DNA from: Flectobacillus major DSM 103
Lineage (GTDB): Bacteria > Bacteroidota > Bacteroidia > Cytophagales > Spirosomataceae
Assembly: GCF_000427405.1 (NCBI RefSeq)
Contig: NZ_KE386491.1
Coordinates: 2,153,001-2,217,000, forward strand
Direction: 5' to 3'
Length of the DNA: 64,000 bases
Part shown: in pieces, positions 25,463 through 34,595 of the stretch
How the letters are laid out: each line of letters starts with the position of its first letter
Numbering within the stretch: position 1 is the stretch's first letter
Translations under genes and position numbers: made by a program
Notes under the pieces: model-generated
Seen by the model: only the letters and a program-made list of their open reading frames with translations
Database searches by the model: none
Told to the model about the DNA's origin: nothing

Positions 25463-27667
25463 TTATTTTGAGTATGCTGCTGCTATTTTTTGATAGTATT
25501 TGTCGTAAAGTGCTTTGGCTACAAGGTTGGCATTACCAGTAGGTTGTGTTGGAAAGCTTTTTTGGGTAGTTACCCATTGCCATTCCCACCGACTAATTTC
25601 CTTCTCGAAAGCTTCGGTATTCACTTCTTCGCCTTTGGTCAAAGCCGTTTTTACTTTTGCAAAAAACTGTTGCCAGCGAGGCTTATAAAAATCGCTCATT
25701 AGGCCACTCCACTGGCGGTTTGAATATTCGTGCAACGGGCTATTTTCGTCGCCCCATAGGGTTATTAAATCTCTAGCATTTTGCTCGTATAAGGCTTTTT
25801 CTGCTGGTGTTGTACCATTTCGGCGAGCATCAGCAATCCATTTTCCTAGCAAAAAGTCTTTGCGAGTAGCCAATAGTTGGTCTAAATCATCCATCAGCAC
25901 CAAATATTCTTGGCTATATTTTTCAAAGGCAGCTTGGTCTTTGTTTTTGTAGGCAACAACCCATTTTTTTTGTAAAGGCAAAGCATAATTAGCCAAAACC
26001 TGACGGGCAATATCGACCAGATCGTACTGAAAACCATCGCTTTTACCACAATCGGCAGTAGACTCGACCATTAATTTCCAAGCAGGCAATAGCTCTTTAG
26101 GAGGATAATTGAGTTTTGTACGTGTCCATTTTGCAGCCGAATCAAAAGTTGGCCTTCCAGTAAGGATAGACTCCGCTCCGTCTCGGATTTCTTTACCATT
26201 ATAGGCAGTTTTCTTTAATATCTGCCAAACTTCCTGTGTCTTAGGTGTTAGTTTGGTATAGCGATTCAAGATATAACCATCTAGCCATTTGTCTAAATCA
26301 AGAGGTTGGCTTTCCCAAACATGACGCATTGTTAGCTCGTATAATACAGGGTTTTGTTCGATAGCCTCCATGGTCAAGCCTATTCCTTTTAGGTTGCCTT
26401 TATTGGGATTATCGAGGGCATCGATAGGGCCATTGGCGACCCCTTCGATTCTGCCAAAAAGGTTTACATTGCCCCCAAAATTATGGAGCATATTCCAGAC
26501 CCACGGCTTACCATAATAGGCTTGAGTTCTTTTCCAAACGGGTTCTATTTCGGAAGCTAAGTCGAGCAGGAGCATTTTGTCGTTTGGTACGGCATCGAGC
26601 AAAGCCTTGATTTGGGGTTCTTTCCAGAATTTTCTATCGCTATAAAAAAGCCATCCCTGCATTACCCAAACCGCCTGCGGGTCGGCTTGTTTCATTCCTT
26701 CATATACCCTTGCACTCAGTTTCGACAAAAAAGCTGGGTCGTCGGTTGGGGGTTCGTTTTCGTTGAAAGTATCGGCCGAATAAAAGTGATTTGTACCAAA
26801 CAATGCAGTTTGTTTTTGTAAAAACCTCTTACCGATTTCAGCAAAAAGGGGGTCTTCAGAATCCAGAATATACGTATCGGCAAAACCGTTTGTCCAATTG
26901 GTTGCTTTGAGTTTGGCTTGTGGGTATTTCTTTTTAAAAGCCGAAGGCACATGACCTGTAAAAGCTGGCAACACAGGAATCATACCCAAAGCACGCTCTC
27001 TTGCCAAAATTTTGGTTTGTAGTTCTTTGTGGCTTTTCATCCAGCTAAAAGGAAGTGGCCCGCCCCAAGCATCTAAATTACCCATCCAGAACCACGAGAA
27101 ATAGGCAGGTCCACTAAAAAAAGAAGCCAGATCTTGGTCGCTGAAACCCATTTCTTTATAAACCTCGTACCAAGTGTATTCTTCGCCCGTAATGGCCAAA
27201 GGCATATTGATACCATGTAAGGCCATCCAGTCTATTTCTTGTTCCCAACGAGCCCAATCCCACCAGCTCATGCTATAATTGAAGGTACAATAGTTGAGAT
27301 AATAGCGGTATTCAAATGAAGTGTTTTTATGTACTTTTCCTTGAACCTTAGGTAAGTTGGCGGGTAAGTTCAGATTTGTACCATTCCAAGTTATCTGACA
27401 GTGACAATACTCATTTAAGTAGAAGTTGAGAGCCGAAGCAATACTTACGCCTGAGCTACCACGCAATACAATTTTATGTCCTTTATTTTCTATTTCAAAA
27501 ACATCTTTACCATTTTCTTGTGGAATACTCGCTACCTCAAAAGCCATAGCATATTTAGGCAAAACACGTTTTATAAGTGCTTTTGAGGCCGCCAAGTCTA
27601 CCTGTGCCATAGCCGAACCCGACAGCAATAGCATTACTATCAAGAGTTTTATCTTTTTTTTCATCAT
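25463..27667 (-). CDS. alpha-N-acetylglucosaminidase (GH89, NAGLU-like)
   Basis: 734 residues, signal peptide IVMLLLSGSAMAQ. All three NAGLU domains are visible: an N-terminal small alpha/beta domain, the catalytic (beta/alpha)8 barrel with YYLNYCTFNYSMSWWDWARWEQEIDWMALHGINMPLAITG and YSADTFNENEPP (first catalytic Glu), GLTMEAIEQNPVLYEL (second catalytic Glu), and an all-alpha C-terminal domain. GH89 removes terminal alpha-1,4-linked GlcNAc, as in heparan sulfate or gastric mucin O-glycans. Sits between an acetyltransferase-like membrane protein and a GH92 mannosidase, 35 and 3 bp away. Confidence 0.96.
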   Translation of the reverse strand: MMKKKIKLLIVMLLLSGSAMAQVDLAASKALIKRVLPKYAMAFEVASIPQENGKDVFEIENKGHKIVLRGSSGVSIASALNFYLNEYCHCQITWNGTNLNLPANLPKVQGKVHKNTSFEYRYYLNYCTFNYSMSWWDWARWEQEIDWMALHGINMPLAITGEEYTWYEVYKEMGFSDQDLASFFSGPAYFSWFWMGNLDAWGGPLPFSWMKSHKELQTKILARERALGMIPVLPAFTGHVPSAFKKKYPQAKLKATNWTNGFADTYILDSEDPLFAEIGKRFLQKQTALFGTNHFYSADTFNENEPPTDDPAFLSKLSARVYEGMKQADPQAVWVMQGWLFYSDRKFWKEPQIKALLDAVPNDKMLLLDLASEIEPVWKRTQAYYGKPWVWNMLHNFGGNVNLFGRIEGVANGPIDALDNPNKGNLKGIGLTMEAIEQNPVLYELTMRHVWESQPLDLDKWLDGYILNRYTKLTPKTQEVWQILKKTAYNGKEIRDGAESILTGRPTFDSAAKWTRTKLNYPPKELLPAWKLMVESTADCGKSDGFQYDLVDIARQVLANYALPLQKKWVVAYKNKDQAAFEKYSQEYLVLMDDLDQLLATRKDFLLGKWIADARRNGTTPAEKALYEQNARDLITLWGDENSPLHEYSNRQWSGLMSDFYKPRWQQFFAKVKTALTKGEEVNTEAFEKEISRWEWQWVTTQKSFPTQPTGNANLVAKALYDKYYQKIAAAYSK

Positions 27668-27702
27668 AGTATTTTACAGATTTTATATGCGTGAATTCTT
27701 TG

Positions 27703-28839
27703 TTACACTTTCAAAAACCATTTTTGTTTATACAAAAAACACATAAATCCTATTTGTACAATTACAATACCCCAAGCCAATCCAACGGGTTGCCAAGCTA
27801 TTGTCATTTTTTGAATTATTCCTCCAAAAAGATACAAGGCTGTAGACTCAAAATTGAATAGGCCATGTGCAGCCAAGTAAATAGTGATAGAGTTCATCCC
27901 TATCCAAACCAAAGGCATTGCCCATATTTTATAACCCAAAACATCTATTATGCCGTAGAAAAAAGCCATTAAAAACAAACTAAACCCACCTGTACAAAGC
28001 ACAAATGAGCTTGTCCACATAATTTTGTTGATAGGAAAAACAGTATTCCAAAACAATGCCAGTACAATTAGCACACAACCCGCCAAAAGCATTACTGCAA
28101 TTTTTTTGAGGTTTGTCCATTGGGTATTTTGCCAACGCAAAAACTGCCCTACAAAGATGCCCAAAAGCACATTGCATACCGCCGGAATAGTAGACAAGAG
28201 GCCTTCGGGGTCATACACTTTTCGGTGAAGTTTGCCAGGTAAAAACAGACGGTCGATATAGGCGGCAAGGTTACCTTCTTTGGTAAAAACACCTGCTCCG
28301 AAATTGGGAACTGGAACCAACGCCATCACTAGCCAGTAACCCACTAGAATACCCACAAAAAGACCAATTTGGGTTTTGAGGTTGGTATAAAGAAATATGA
28401 TGCCTGCCAACAAACATGCCAAGGCTATTCGTCCCAAAACACTGGCCAATCGGGTATTTTCGTAGCCCTGCCACTTGAACAGACCATTGACAACCATCCC
28501 CAAAAATAGCAATATCAATGCCCTTCTTATTAGGCTTTTGGCTATTTGCCATTTAATATTTTGGGGATTGCCTTGCGAAAATTTGGCAAGCTGATTACCA
28601 ATACTGTAGGGCATAGAGACACCTGCAATAAAAATAAAAAGGGGAAAAATTAAGTCATAAAATGTAAATCCGTTCCAGTCTGAATGGTGCAATTGGCCCG
28701 ACATCCAATTGAGCATACCGTTGTTAGACGCTTTTGCCCATTCATGAATAAGCCCTTCACCTCCAATAATCCAAAACATATCAAAGCCCCGAAGTGCGTC
28801 TAATGATGATAGTCTTGATGAATTTGTTGTGTTTTTCAT
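27703..28839 (-). CDS. heparan-alpha-glucosaminide N-acetyltransferase-like membrane protein (DUF5009/COG4299)
   Basis: 378 residues with about ten transmembrane helices. The N-terminus SRLSSLDALRGFDMFWIIGGEGLIHEWAKASN matches the conserved LRG/D-F-D signature of the HGSNAT-like family, and SGQLHHSDWNGFTFYDLIFPLFIFIAGVSMPYS carries the conserved His-x-x-W region in which the human enzyme's acetylated His lies. Human HGSNAT transfers acetyl from cytosolic acetyl-CoA across the membrane to terminal glucosamine, making the NAGLU substrate. Here it is the first gene before GH89 and GH92, mirroring that order. Activity is inferred. Confidence 0.88.
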   Translation of the reverse strand: MKNTTNSSRLSSLDALRGFDMFWIIGGEGLIHEWAKASNNGMLNWMSGQLHHSDWNGFTFYDLIFPLFIFIAGVSMPYSIGNQLAKFSQGNPQNIKWQIAKSLIRRALILLFLGMVVNGLFKWQGYENTRLASVLGRIALACLLAGIIFLYTNLKTQIGLFVGILVGYWLVMALVPVPNFGAGVFTKEGNLAAYIDRLFLPGKLHRKVYDPEGLLSTIPAVCNVLLGIFVGQFLRWQNTQWTNLKKIAVMLLAGCVLIVLALFWNTVFPINKIMWTSSFVLCTGGFSLFLMAFFYGIIDVLGYKIWAMPLVWIGMNSITIYLAAHGLFNFESTALYLFGGIIQKMTIAWQPVGLAWGIVIVQIGFMCFLYKQKWFLKV

Positions 28840-28956
28840 AGAAAACTGATTATGCTGTACTCCTCGCTTCTATCTTTTCTATCTCAAAAAGTTAAAAATA
28901 GGTTATTTATACTTGTCTATCAGAAAAATAACTTTATTGGTAAAGTACAAAAAAAT

Positions 28957-28989
28957 ACCCCTTACAGAAATATTATTACTGTAAGGGGT
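28957..28989 (-). terminator. terminator of the Gfo/Idh/MocA operon
   Basis: ACCCCTTACAG (28957-28967) and CTGTAAGGGGT (28979-28989) form a perfect 11-bp stem, and on the minus strand it is followed by ATTTTTTT. It separates the oxidoreductase operon from the GH operon downstream. Confidence 0.85.
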
Positions 28990-29046
28990 GCTATTACAAG
29001 CCTGACAAAGGCATTAGCTAATAAAAACGCTTTTTACGCTAATACA

Positions 29047-30195
29047 CTATATTTTCTTGGCATTTTTTTGGGCTTTAATAGCTAATTCGGTAGCCAGAAA
29101 ACAATGAGCCTGTGGCATAGCGGTTTCGGTTCTGTTCAGCACATCATCAACCAACAAAGTTCCATACGGCAATACCACTTGACTACAATCGATATATTGA
29201 GTATCCTTTTGGTTTACCAAGAATAAATGGTTGCCTCCTTCTCGCCCTGCAATATCTATATTTTTCCGAATCTCGATATATCCTTCTGTTCCTAAAATAG
29301 TTAGGCGACCATCTCCCCAAGTTTTGAGCCCGTCGGGCGAAAACCAGTCTACCCGAATATAGCCCGTACCACCATTACCTTTGAGTATTAAATCGCCAAA
29401 ATCCTCAAACTGTGGATATTGAGGATGATTAACATTACCTATTTGGGAGGTTACTACCTCGGCTTGTGTCGAACCCGTAAAAAACAAAAACTGGTCGCAC
29501 TGGTGCGAGGCTATATCACAAATAATTCCACCAAATTGTTCTTTATTAAAAAACCATGCAGGGCGAGTCGGGGCATTCATTTTGTGTGGCCCTAGCCCGA
29601 TAGTTTGTACAACCTTACCTATAGCACCCGCTTTTACCAACTCGCCAGCTTTTACAGTAGCTCGGTTTTCAAAGCGTTCGCTAAACATGATAGAGTAAAT
29701 ACGTTTGGTTTCTTTTTGTACTTTTCTTACTTCGCTCAGTTGCTCTAATGTAGTAATTCCGGGCTTGTCGGCCATAAAATCTTTGCCATGCTTCATTACC
29801 CGAATACCCAACGGAGCTCGTTCATTGGCAATAGCCGAACTTAACACAAGTTGAATAGATTTGTCTTCGAGTATTTCGTTTTCGGATAAAGCCTGTTTGG
29901 CTTGCGGATATTTTTTGGCAAAAGCCGATACCAAATCAGCTTCTTTGGCATAAAAAGATACCAACTGCCCTCCTCCTCTAATAACGGCTTCTACCTGTCC
30001 ATAAATATGCCCGTGGTTCATGCCAATTACAGCAAACTTGATACGTGGCTCAGCTAATTTATTGGTTTTCAGGTATATATTTTTATAACTTTTTGAGAAG
30101 TCCGCCAGAGCATCTTGAGTTACTCCTCCTGCAACTACTATCCCTGCCGCCGAGCTCAGGGAGTTTTTGATAAAATCTCTTCTATTATTATTCAT
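29047..30195 (-). CDS. Tat-exported Gfo/Idh/MocA-family oxidoreductase
   Basis: 382 residues. Twin-arginine signal NNRRDFIKNSLSSAAGIVVAGG, then an NAD-binding domain (RIKFAVIGMNHGHIYGQVEAVIRGGGQLVSFYAKE) and the C-terminal alpha/beta domain with GGIICDIASHQCDQFLFFTG. The MADKPG segment (HGKDFMADKPGITT) is the conserved EKP/DKP motif. The family oxidises or reduces sugars and inositols, and some exported members bring about glycoside cleavage through a 3-keto intermediate. Third gene of an operon with two relatives (33-bp gap upstream). Confidence 0.88.
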   Translation of the reverse strand: MNNNRRDFIKNSLSSAAGIVVAGGVTQDALADFSKSYKNIYLKTNKLAEPRIKFAVIGMNHGHIYGQVEAVIRGGGQLVSFYAKEADLVSAFAKKYPQAKQALSENEILEDKSIQLVLSSAIANERAPLGIRVMKHGKDFMADKPGITTLEQLSEVRKVQKETKRIYSIMFSERFENRATVKAGELVKAGAIGKVVQTIGLGPHKMNAPTRPAWFFNKEQFGGIICDIASHQCDQFLFFTGSTQAEVVTSQIGNVNHPQYPQFEDFGDLILKGNGGTGYIRVDWFSPDGLKTWGDGRLTILGTEGYIEIRKNIDIAGREGGNHLFLVNQKDTQYIDCSQVVLPYGTLLVDDVLNRTETAMPQAHCFLATELAIKAQKNAKKI

Positions 30196-30228
30196 AATAT
30201 TACTAATTTTGAGCTGTTTAAGTATAAG

Positions 30229-31599
30229 TTACTTTCCCTTTGTTTTGGCTAATTCTAAAGCTTGGGTAGTTGTATAATATTTGGCAAGCATATTGGGTAC
30301 TTCCCATTTGGGCAAAGCTCCTTTTTTGAGGTATTCCAGATAGCGAGCCATCACTAGTCCAAAATGAGCTTCATGACCATCTTTGTACTTTTCAGGGATT
30401 TCTACTTCCCAACCTTTAGTGATTTTCTTGAGTGTAACACCTGGAAACTTCTTTTGTACTTTGGCAAATGCCGCTTCTAATTGTGTTTGATAAAGCTTAC
30501 TCTCCTGAATAGGCTCGATATACAACGCTGGTTTATAGGCTTGCTCTGCTCCTTGACGAATAATAATGTTGGCTTTTGTTCCTCGCATAATAGAATAATG
30601 GGTATCGCCACCGCCTTCTGGAGCTTTGTATGCCCAAATTACCGACGCTTTGGCATGTACTCCTTTGATGGTATAATTGATTTCACCATTTGAATACACT
30701 TTAAGCAGCGTATCGTTTACAACATCTTTGTGCAAATAGGCAGGAAAATCGGGAAGTTTGGTAATAGCCTTAAATTGGCTCAGGCTTATGTCGGTTGCCC
30801 AACGGCTAGCCGATTGTAGCTTAATATCTTTTTGATAATCAATAATTTGCTCAGGGAAACACTCCCACTGAATCAAATCAACAAGGTGTGTATTTACATC
30901 AACAATACCTTCGCCTTGTTGGGCTACATCCATAAACCACGCTGGACGAGTAAGCACACTTCCAGATACATATTTGTAAAAGTGGTGAACGCTTTCTTTG
31001 GTTACAGCAGGATTACTGGGTGTTCCTTTTTCTAAAACACCAAAAACCGAAGAAAGCATAGAAAGTTCTCTTTGCAAAATGGTCGTAATTTCTGACCGCT
31101 CGGTCATAATATCATAAAGCAAGACTTTCTTTTTAGCGGCTATTTCAAAAGCTTGTTTGAGTAGTCCAAAACGAGCGGCATCTATTACCATAGGTTTATC
31201 GGCCAATACATTAAAACCAGCATCTACTGCTTTTTTTATATATTCGGTTTTCTTTAGGTTATTACCTGCCATTACAACAACATTACCGGCTTTTTCCTGT
31301 ACCATTTTTTCAAAAAAATCTGGCGATGAATACACAACTTCTTCCCACTTGGTAGGGTTTTCGGCTCGTTGGTTGTAAGCTTGAATACGCCCAAGGTGCA
31401 TCTGTAAATCAGCTCCTTGAGGGGCATATACATGTACTTTAGAACTTACCTGTGGGTACATGTTTTTCTGAACCAACGCCGCATGAAAATGCCCAGGATC
31501 AAGGGTTACTATCCGAATTTCATCGGATTTTTGTTGTGCGTGTACAGCCGAAAACAAGGCCAATTGTGATGCTAAAGCAATCAAAAATCTAGTTTTCAT
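30229..31599 (-). CDS. secreted Gfo/Idh/MocA-like oxidoreductase with C-terminal oxidoreductase domain
   Basis: 456 residues, Sec-type signal (FLIALASQLALFSAVHAQ). N-terminal Rossmann-like domain with RIVTLDPGHFHAALVQKNMYPQVS, VVMAGNNLKKTEYIKKAVDAGFNVLADKPM (the conserved DKP), and a large C-terminal alpha/beta domain (GEGIVDVNTHLVDLIQWECFP). The G-x-G-x-x-G nucleotide loop is altered to LDPGHFHAAL, as in the putative oxidoreductase C-terminal family of Bacteroidota, so NAD binding may differ from the classical mode. Middle gene of the trio. Confidence 0.8.
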   Translation of the reverse strand: MKTRFLIALASQLALFSAVHAQQKSDEIRIVTLDPGHFHAALVQKNMYPQVSSKVHVYAPQGADLQMHLGRIQAYNQRAENPTKWEEVVYSSPDFFEKMVQEKAGNVVVMAGNNLKKTEYIKKAVDAGFNVLADKPMVIDAARFGLLKQAFEIAAKKKVLLYDIMTERSEITTILQRELSMLSSVFGVLEKGTPSNPAVTKESVHHFYKYVSGSVLTRPAWFMDVAQQGEGIVDVNTHLVDLIQWECFPEQIIDYQKDIKLQSASRWATDISLSQFKAITKLPDFPAYLHKDVVNDTLLKVYSNGEINYTIKGVHAKASVIWAYKAPEGGGDTHYSIMRGTKANIIIRQGAEQAYKPALYIEPIQESKLYQTQLEAAFAKVQKKFPGVTLKKITKGWEVEIPEKYKDGHEAHFGLVMARYLEYLKKGALPKWEVPNMLAKYYTTTQALELAKTKGK

Positions 31600-31676
31600 A
31601 AAATATAATAATAAAGGGATGAAGGAATGAAGAAATGAACTACATTCAACTATATCACTAAATCACTCATTCACTA

Positions 31677-33074
31677 CTACCGCACGGCGTATTCGGCTCT
31701 TTGTGGGCGAGATAATAACTTGTTAGCTTCAATATCGTTGATAAAAAGTTCCTTTTCAGGATTCCAAAATAATTTCCGTTGTAGTTTCATGGCCGCATGA
31801 TGCAACAAACACGTTGTACAAGAACGGTGTCCTACTTCGGCAGGAGCAATTGGATCTTTTTTACTAACAATACTTTCTAACCAATTGCCATGATGGTCTT
31901 TACTAACGGTTAAATGTATTTCGTTTGCCCCTATTTCAGATTGAATAATCTTCGGATTACTGGCATCCAAGGCTTTGGCTGCATTTTGTTTGGCAATAGG
32001 GTCACTGGTAGTTACCGAAGCGTCTCCACGAGAAACAAAAATCCAGCCTTCTGTTCCTTCAAACCTAATACCGTTGGCTATTTCATTGGTAACAATCATA
32101 CGAACCCCGTTGGCATATTGTGCTTCCGTCCTAAAAATTCCATGAACATTCCAAAGACCACTTTTAGGAAAATCGGCCCTTCCCCAAATCTCTACTGGCC
32201 CAGTATGCTCGGTATTCATGGCCCAATGGGCACAATCAATATGATGCGAACCCCAGCCAGTAATCATACCTGCCCCAAACTGCTCGCAACGCAGCCAGCC
32301 TGGACGGTCAAAACCCACATGAGGATGTACCCTTTTTTCGGTATAATAGACTTCGGGCGTTGTACCCAACCACATATCATAATTAAGGTTTTTAGGAATA
32401 GGCATTTCTAGCTCGGTATCGCCCGAGGGGTCGCCTGGCAAGCCTACATACACGGTTTTGAGTTGCCCAATCCGCCCATTCCGTACCAATTCGGCCGCGT
32501 ATCTAAATTGCGACATCGACCTTTGTTGGCTTCCCACTTGTACTATTCGACCAGATTTTTTTACGGCATCGGCCATTTTTCTACCTTCTTCAATAGTTAG
32601 CGAAGCAGGTTTTTGCATGTATACATCCTTGCCTGCTCGTACTGAATTAATAACAATAGGAGCATGCCAGTGGTCGGGCGTACTCACCAGCACAGCATCT
32701 ATATCTTTGTTGTTCAACAGCTCACGATAGTCGGTATATACTTTTACACCGTCGTAATCTTTACCTGTTTTTTTGGTATAATACTCATTTACAAGTTGTT
32801 TGGCAGCATTAGCCCTATTGGAGTCGACATCACAAACGGCCATAATCAAAGCATTGTCATATTTCCAAACCCCAGGCATATCGTGGCCTCTGGAAATGCG
32901 ACCAGTACCAATTGCTGCAATATTGATACGGTTGCTAGGTGCATTTTTCCCAAAAACAGATGCAGGAACAATACTTGGAAAACCACCAGCAAATGCCGCT
33001 GTAGCAAGCGAGCTTTTCAGTGAAAGGTCTAAAAATGCTCTTCTGCTTACACTTTCTTTTTTTTCGAGTGTCAT
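31677..33074 (-). CDS. Tat-exported Gfo/Idh/MocA-family oxidoreductase
   Basis: 465 residues. Twin-arginine signal (SVSRRAFLDLSLKSSLATAAFAGG), NAD-binding domain with RINIAAIGTGRISRGHDMPG, DIDAVLVSTPDHWHAPIVINSVRAGKDVYMQKPASL (the QKP version of the EKP motif and the catalytic-site His region), and a C-terminal domain with WGSHHIDCAHWAMN. First gene of the operon; starts with the usual gap from a 405-bp upstream region that contains an ACATGAG repeat. Likely periplasmic. Probably acts on sugars released by the neighbouring GH operon (inference). Confidence 0.88.
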   Translation of the reverse strand: MTLEKKESVSRRAFLDLSLKSSLATAAFAGGFPSIVPASVFGKNAPSNRINIAAIGTGRISRGHDMPGVWKYDNALIMAVCDVDSNRANAAKQLVNEYYTKKTGKDYDGVKVYTDYRELLNNKDIDAVLVSTPDHWHAPIVINSVRAGKDVYMQKPASLTIEEGRKMADAVKKSGRIVQVGSQQRSMSQFRYAAELVRNGRIGQLKTVYVGLPGDPSGDTELEMPIPKNLNYDMWLGTTPEVYYTEKRVHPHVGFDRPGWLRCEQFGAGMITGWGSHHIDCAHWAMNTEHTGPVEIWGRADFPKSGLWNVHGIFRTEAQYANGVRMIVTNEIANGIRFEGTEGWIFVSRGDASVTTSDPIAKQNAAKALDASNPKIIQSEIGANEIHLTVSKDHHGNWLESIVSKKDPIAPAEVGHRSCTTCLLHHAAMKLQRKLFWNPEKELFINDIEANKLLSRPQRAEYAVR

Positions 33075-33479
33075 AATAATAAATCTTTAAATAGTAAATA
33101 GTTATGAGGAAAAGGTTTTAGGGTTTAGTTATGCTTGAAAGCCAGTTTAAGGGCACTTTTTACTCAGTTTATTCTAAATTTGTGATAAAATACTGTTTTA
33201 AATTGTTCTATTTTTTCCAGCTAGTAGATGAATGAACGACCCACAAAAGAAGAAATAGGGCTTCAGAAGCCTGTTTCAGGTCAGTTATAAATTGTATAAA
33301 ATATACATATTTTATACAATTGCTTGGGTAGAATCAAAACATGAGCCATCCCGAATTTTGGGACAATTTACAATAAAGACCTCTTGTTGGGATTCACGAG
33401 GTAGCCATAAAAAACAATCATTCAATCTCTATTCACTAAATTAGCGATAACTCATGTTGGGCTTGTCGACAATATGCGA
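33075..33479. other. gene-free region with a dispersed repeat
   Basis: 405 bp between the oxidoreductase operon start and a VOC gene end. It carries the promoter of the operon and a 119-bp element at 33339-33457 bounded by ACATGAGCCATCCCGAAT and GATAACTCATGT, a second copy of the element at 18993-19070. An AT-rich direct repeat, ATATACATATTTTATACAAT, lies at 33301-33320. Nothing coding was found. Confidence 0.5.
33339..33457. repeat. second copy of the ACATGAG dispersed inverted-repeat element
   Basis: Shares with 18993-19047 the start ACATGAG-(TT/CC)-ATCCCGAAT and the following ATTTA-AATA-AGACCT-TT pattern, and ends GATAACTCATGT, complementary to its start (ACATGAG). Internal part differs. 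MITE-like. Confidence 0.55.
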
Positions 33480-33872
33480 TCATACAACTGGCTCGATAAT
33501 ATCCCAGAGATTACCGTACAAATCCTCAAAAACGGCTACCGTTCCATAGGCTTCTTTGCGAGGTGGGCGAATAAAATTAATCCCTTCCAAGACCATAGCA
33601 TCGTAGTCTCGCTGAAAGTTGTCGGTAAACATAAAAAGAAATACTCGTCCGCCCGTTTGATTACCGACTCTACTCAATTGCTCTTCGCTATCGGCTTTGG
33701 CCAACAACAAACAGAAATCGGAATCGCCTTTGGGCTTGACACGTACCCATCGTTTGGTGGCACTCAATGGTGTATCTTCTACCAAATCAAATTTGAGTTT
33801 TTGGGTATAAAATTGAATCGCATCGTCGTAATCATCTACTACCAATGCAATATGAGCAATCCGTTGGTTCAT
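33480..33872 (-). CDS. VOC (glyoxalase/bleomycin-resistance-like) family protein
   Basis: 130 residues with the paired beta-alpha-beta-beta-beta modules of the VOC fold: RIAHIALVVDDYDDAIQFYTQKLKFDLVED in the first half and RPPRKEAYGTVAVFEDLYGNLWDIIEP in the second. His at IAHI and Glu in IIEP are at the positions of metal ligands in the superfamily. Substrate unknown. Divergent from the TetR gene across about 118 bp, so it could be under that repressor. Confidence 0.85.
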   Translation of the reverse strand: MNQRIAHIALVVDDYDDAIQFYTQKLKFDLVEDTPLSATKRWVRVKPKGDSDFCLLLAKADSEEQLSRVGNQTGGRVFLFMFTDNFQRDYDAMVLEGINFIRPPRKEAYGTVAVFEDLYGNLWDIIEPVV

Positions 33873-33990
33873 GTTGGGCTATTATAAAGTGTTCGAGTAT
33901 ATTCAATGAACAAAGTTGCTTATTTTTTTGCTTGAAGAGATTTTTGTAAAATATTTTTTAAAAGAACAAACATTCATTTATATTTGTAAA

Positions 33991-34581
33991 ATGAGAGTCA
34001 GAGATGAAAATAAAGAAGCCTTAGTAAAAGAACAAGCTTTAGCATTGTTGGTAGAGTTAGGTTTTACGGGGTTCAGTATGCACAAGCTTGCCAAAGCGGC
34101 ACAGGTTTCGCCTGCTACTTTATACATTTATTATAAAGACAAAGACGATTTGATTATACAGCTAGGCATAGAAGCGGGCAAAAAAATGACGGAAGCTACC
34201 TTTGAAAACTTTTCTCCAGATATGCCATTTGAAGAGGGGCTTTGGGTTCAGTGGAAAAACAGATCGAAATACTGGCTCGAAAACCCTATTGCAACAGCTT
34301 TTCATGAACAACTTAAACATTCCCCTTTTCGGCCAAGAATTCAAGAAACCATTGCTCCAAATTTTAAAAATATTATGGGACAATTTATCAAAAATGCCAT
34401 TGACAACCGTGAGTTACTGCCCCTTCCCTTAGAAGTTTTCTGGACGGTTGCGTATGCTCCTCTTTTTCAGCTTATTAAATTTCACCAAGAAGGACAAAGT
34501 ATTGGCGAGCGGGCATTTTCGCTGAGTGAGCCTATAATGCGTCAGACTTTTGAATTGGTTATCAAAGCCCTTAAACCCTAA
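33991..34581 (+). CDS. TetR/AcrR-family transcriptional regulator
   Basis: 196 residues from ATG 33991 (MRVRDENKEALVKEQALALLVELGF); the open frame runs further up to 33916, but those residues lack any helix pattern. N-terminal helix-turn-helix with GFSMHKLAKAAQVSPATLYIYYKDKDDLI (DNA-recognition helix at ATLYIYYK), and a C-terminal ligand domain with low similarity. Precedes a small protein and an MFS exporter, so likely a drug-responsive repressor of that operon. A TATATTTG box at 33979-33986 lies unusually close to the start, suggesting a very short leader. Confidence 0.9.
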   Translation: MRVRDENKEALVKEQALALLVELGFTGFSMHKLAKAAQVSPATLYIYYKDKDDLIIQLGIEAGKKMTEATFENFSPDMPFEEGLWVQWKNRSKYWLENPIATAFHEQLKHSPFRPRIQETIAPNFKNIMGQFIKNAIDNRELLPLPLEVFWTVAYAPLFQLIKFHQEGQSIGERAFSLSEPIMRQTFELVIKALKP

Positions 34582-34595
34582 TCTACCAAAGACCG

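Noticed and set aside
31914-32411. 165-residue plus-strand open frame
   Set aside because: Antisense to a well-supported Gfo/Idh/MocA gene, with no family resemblance of its own.
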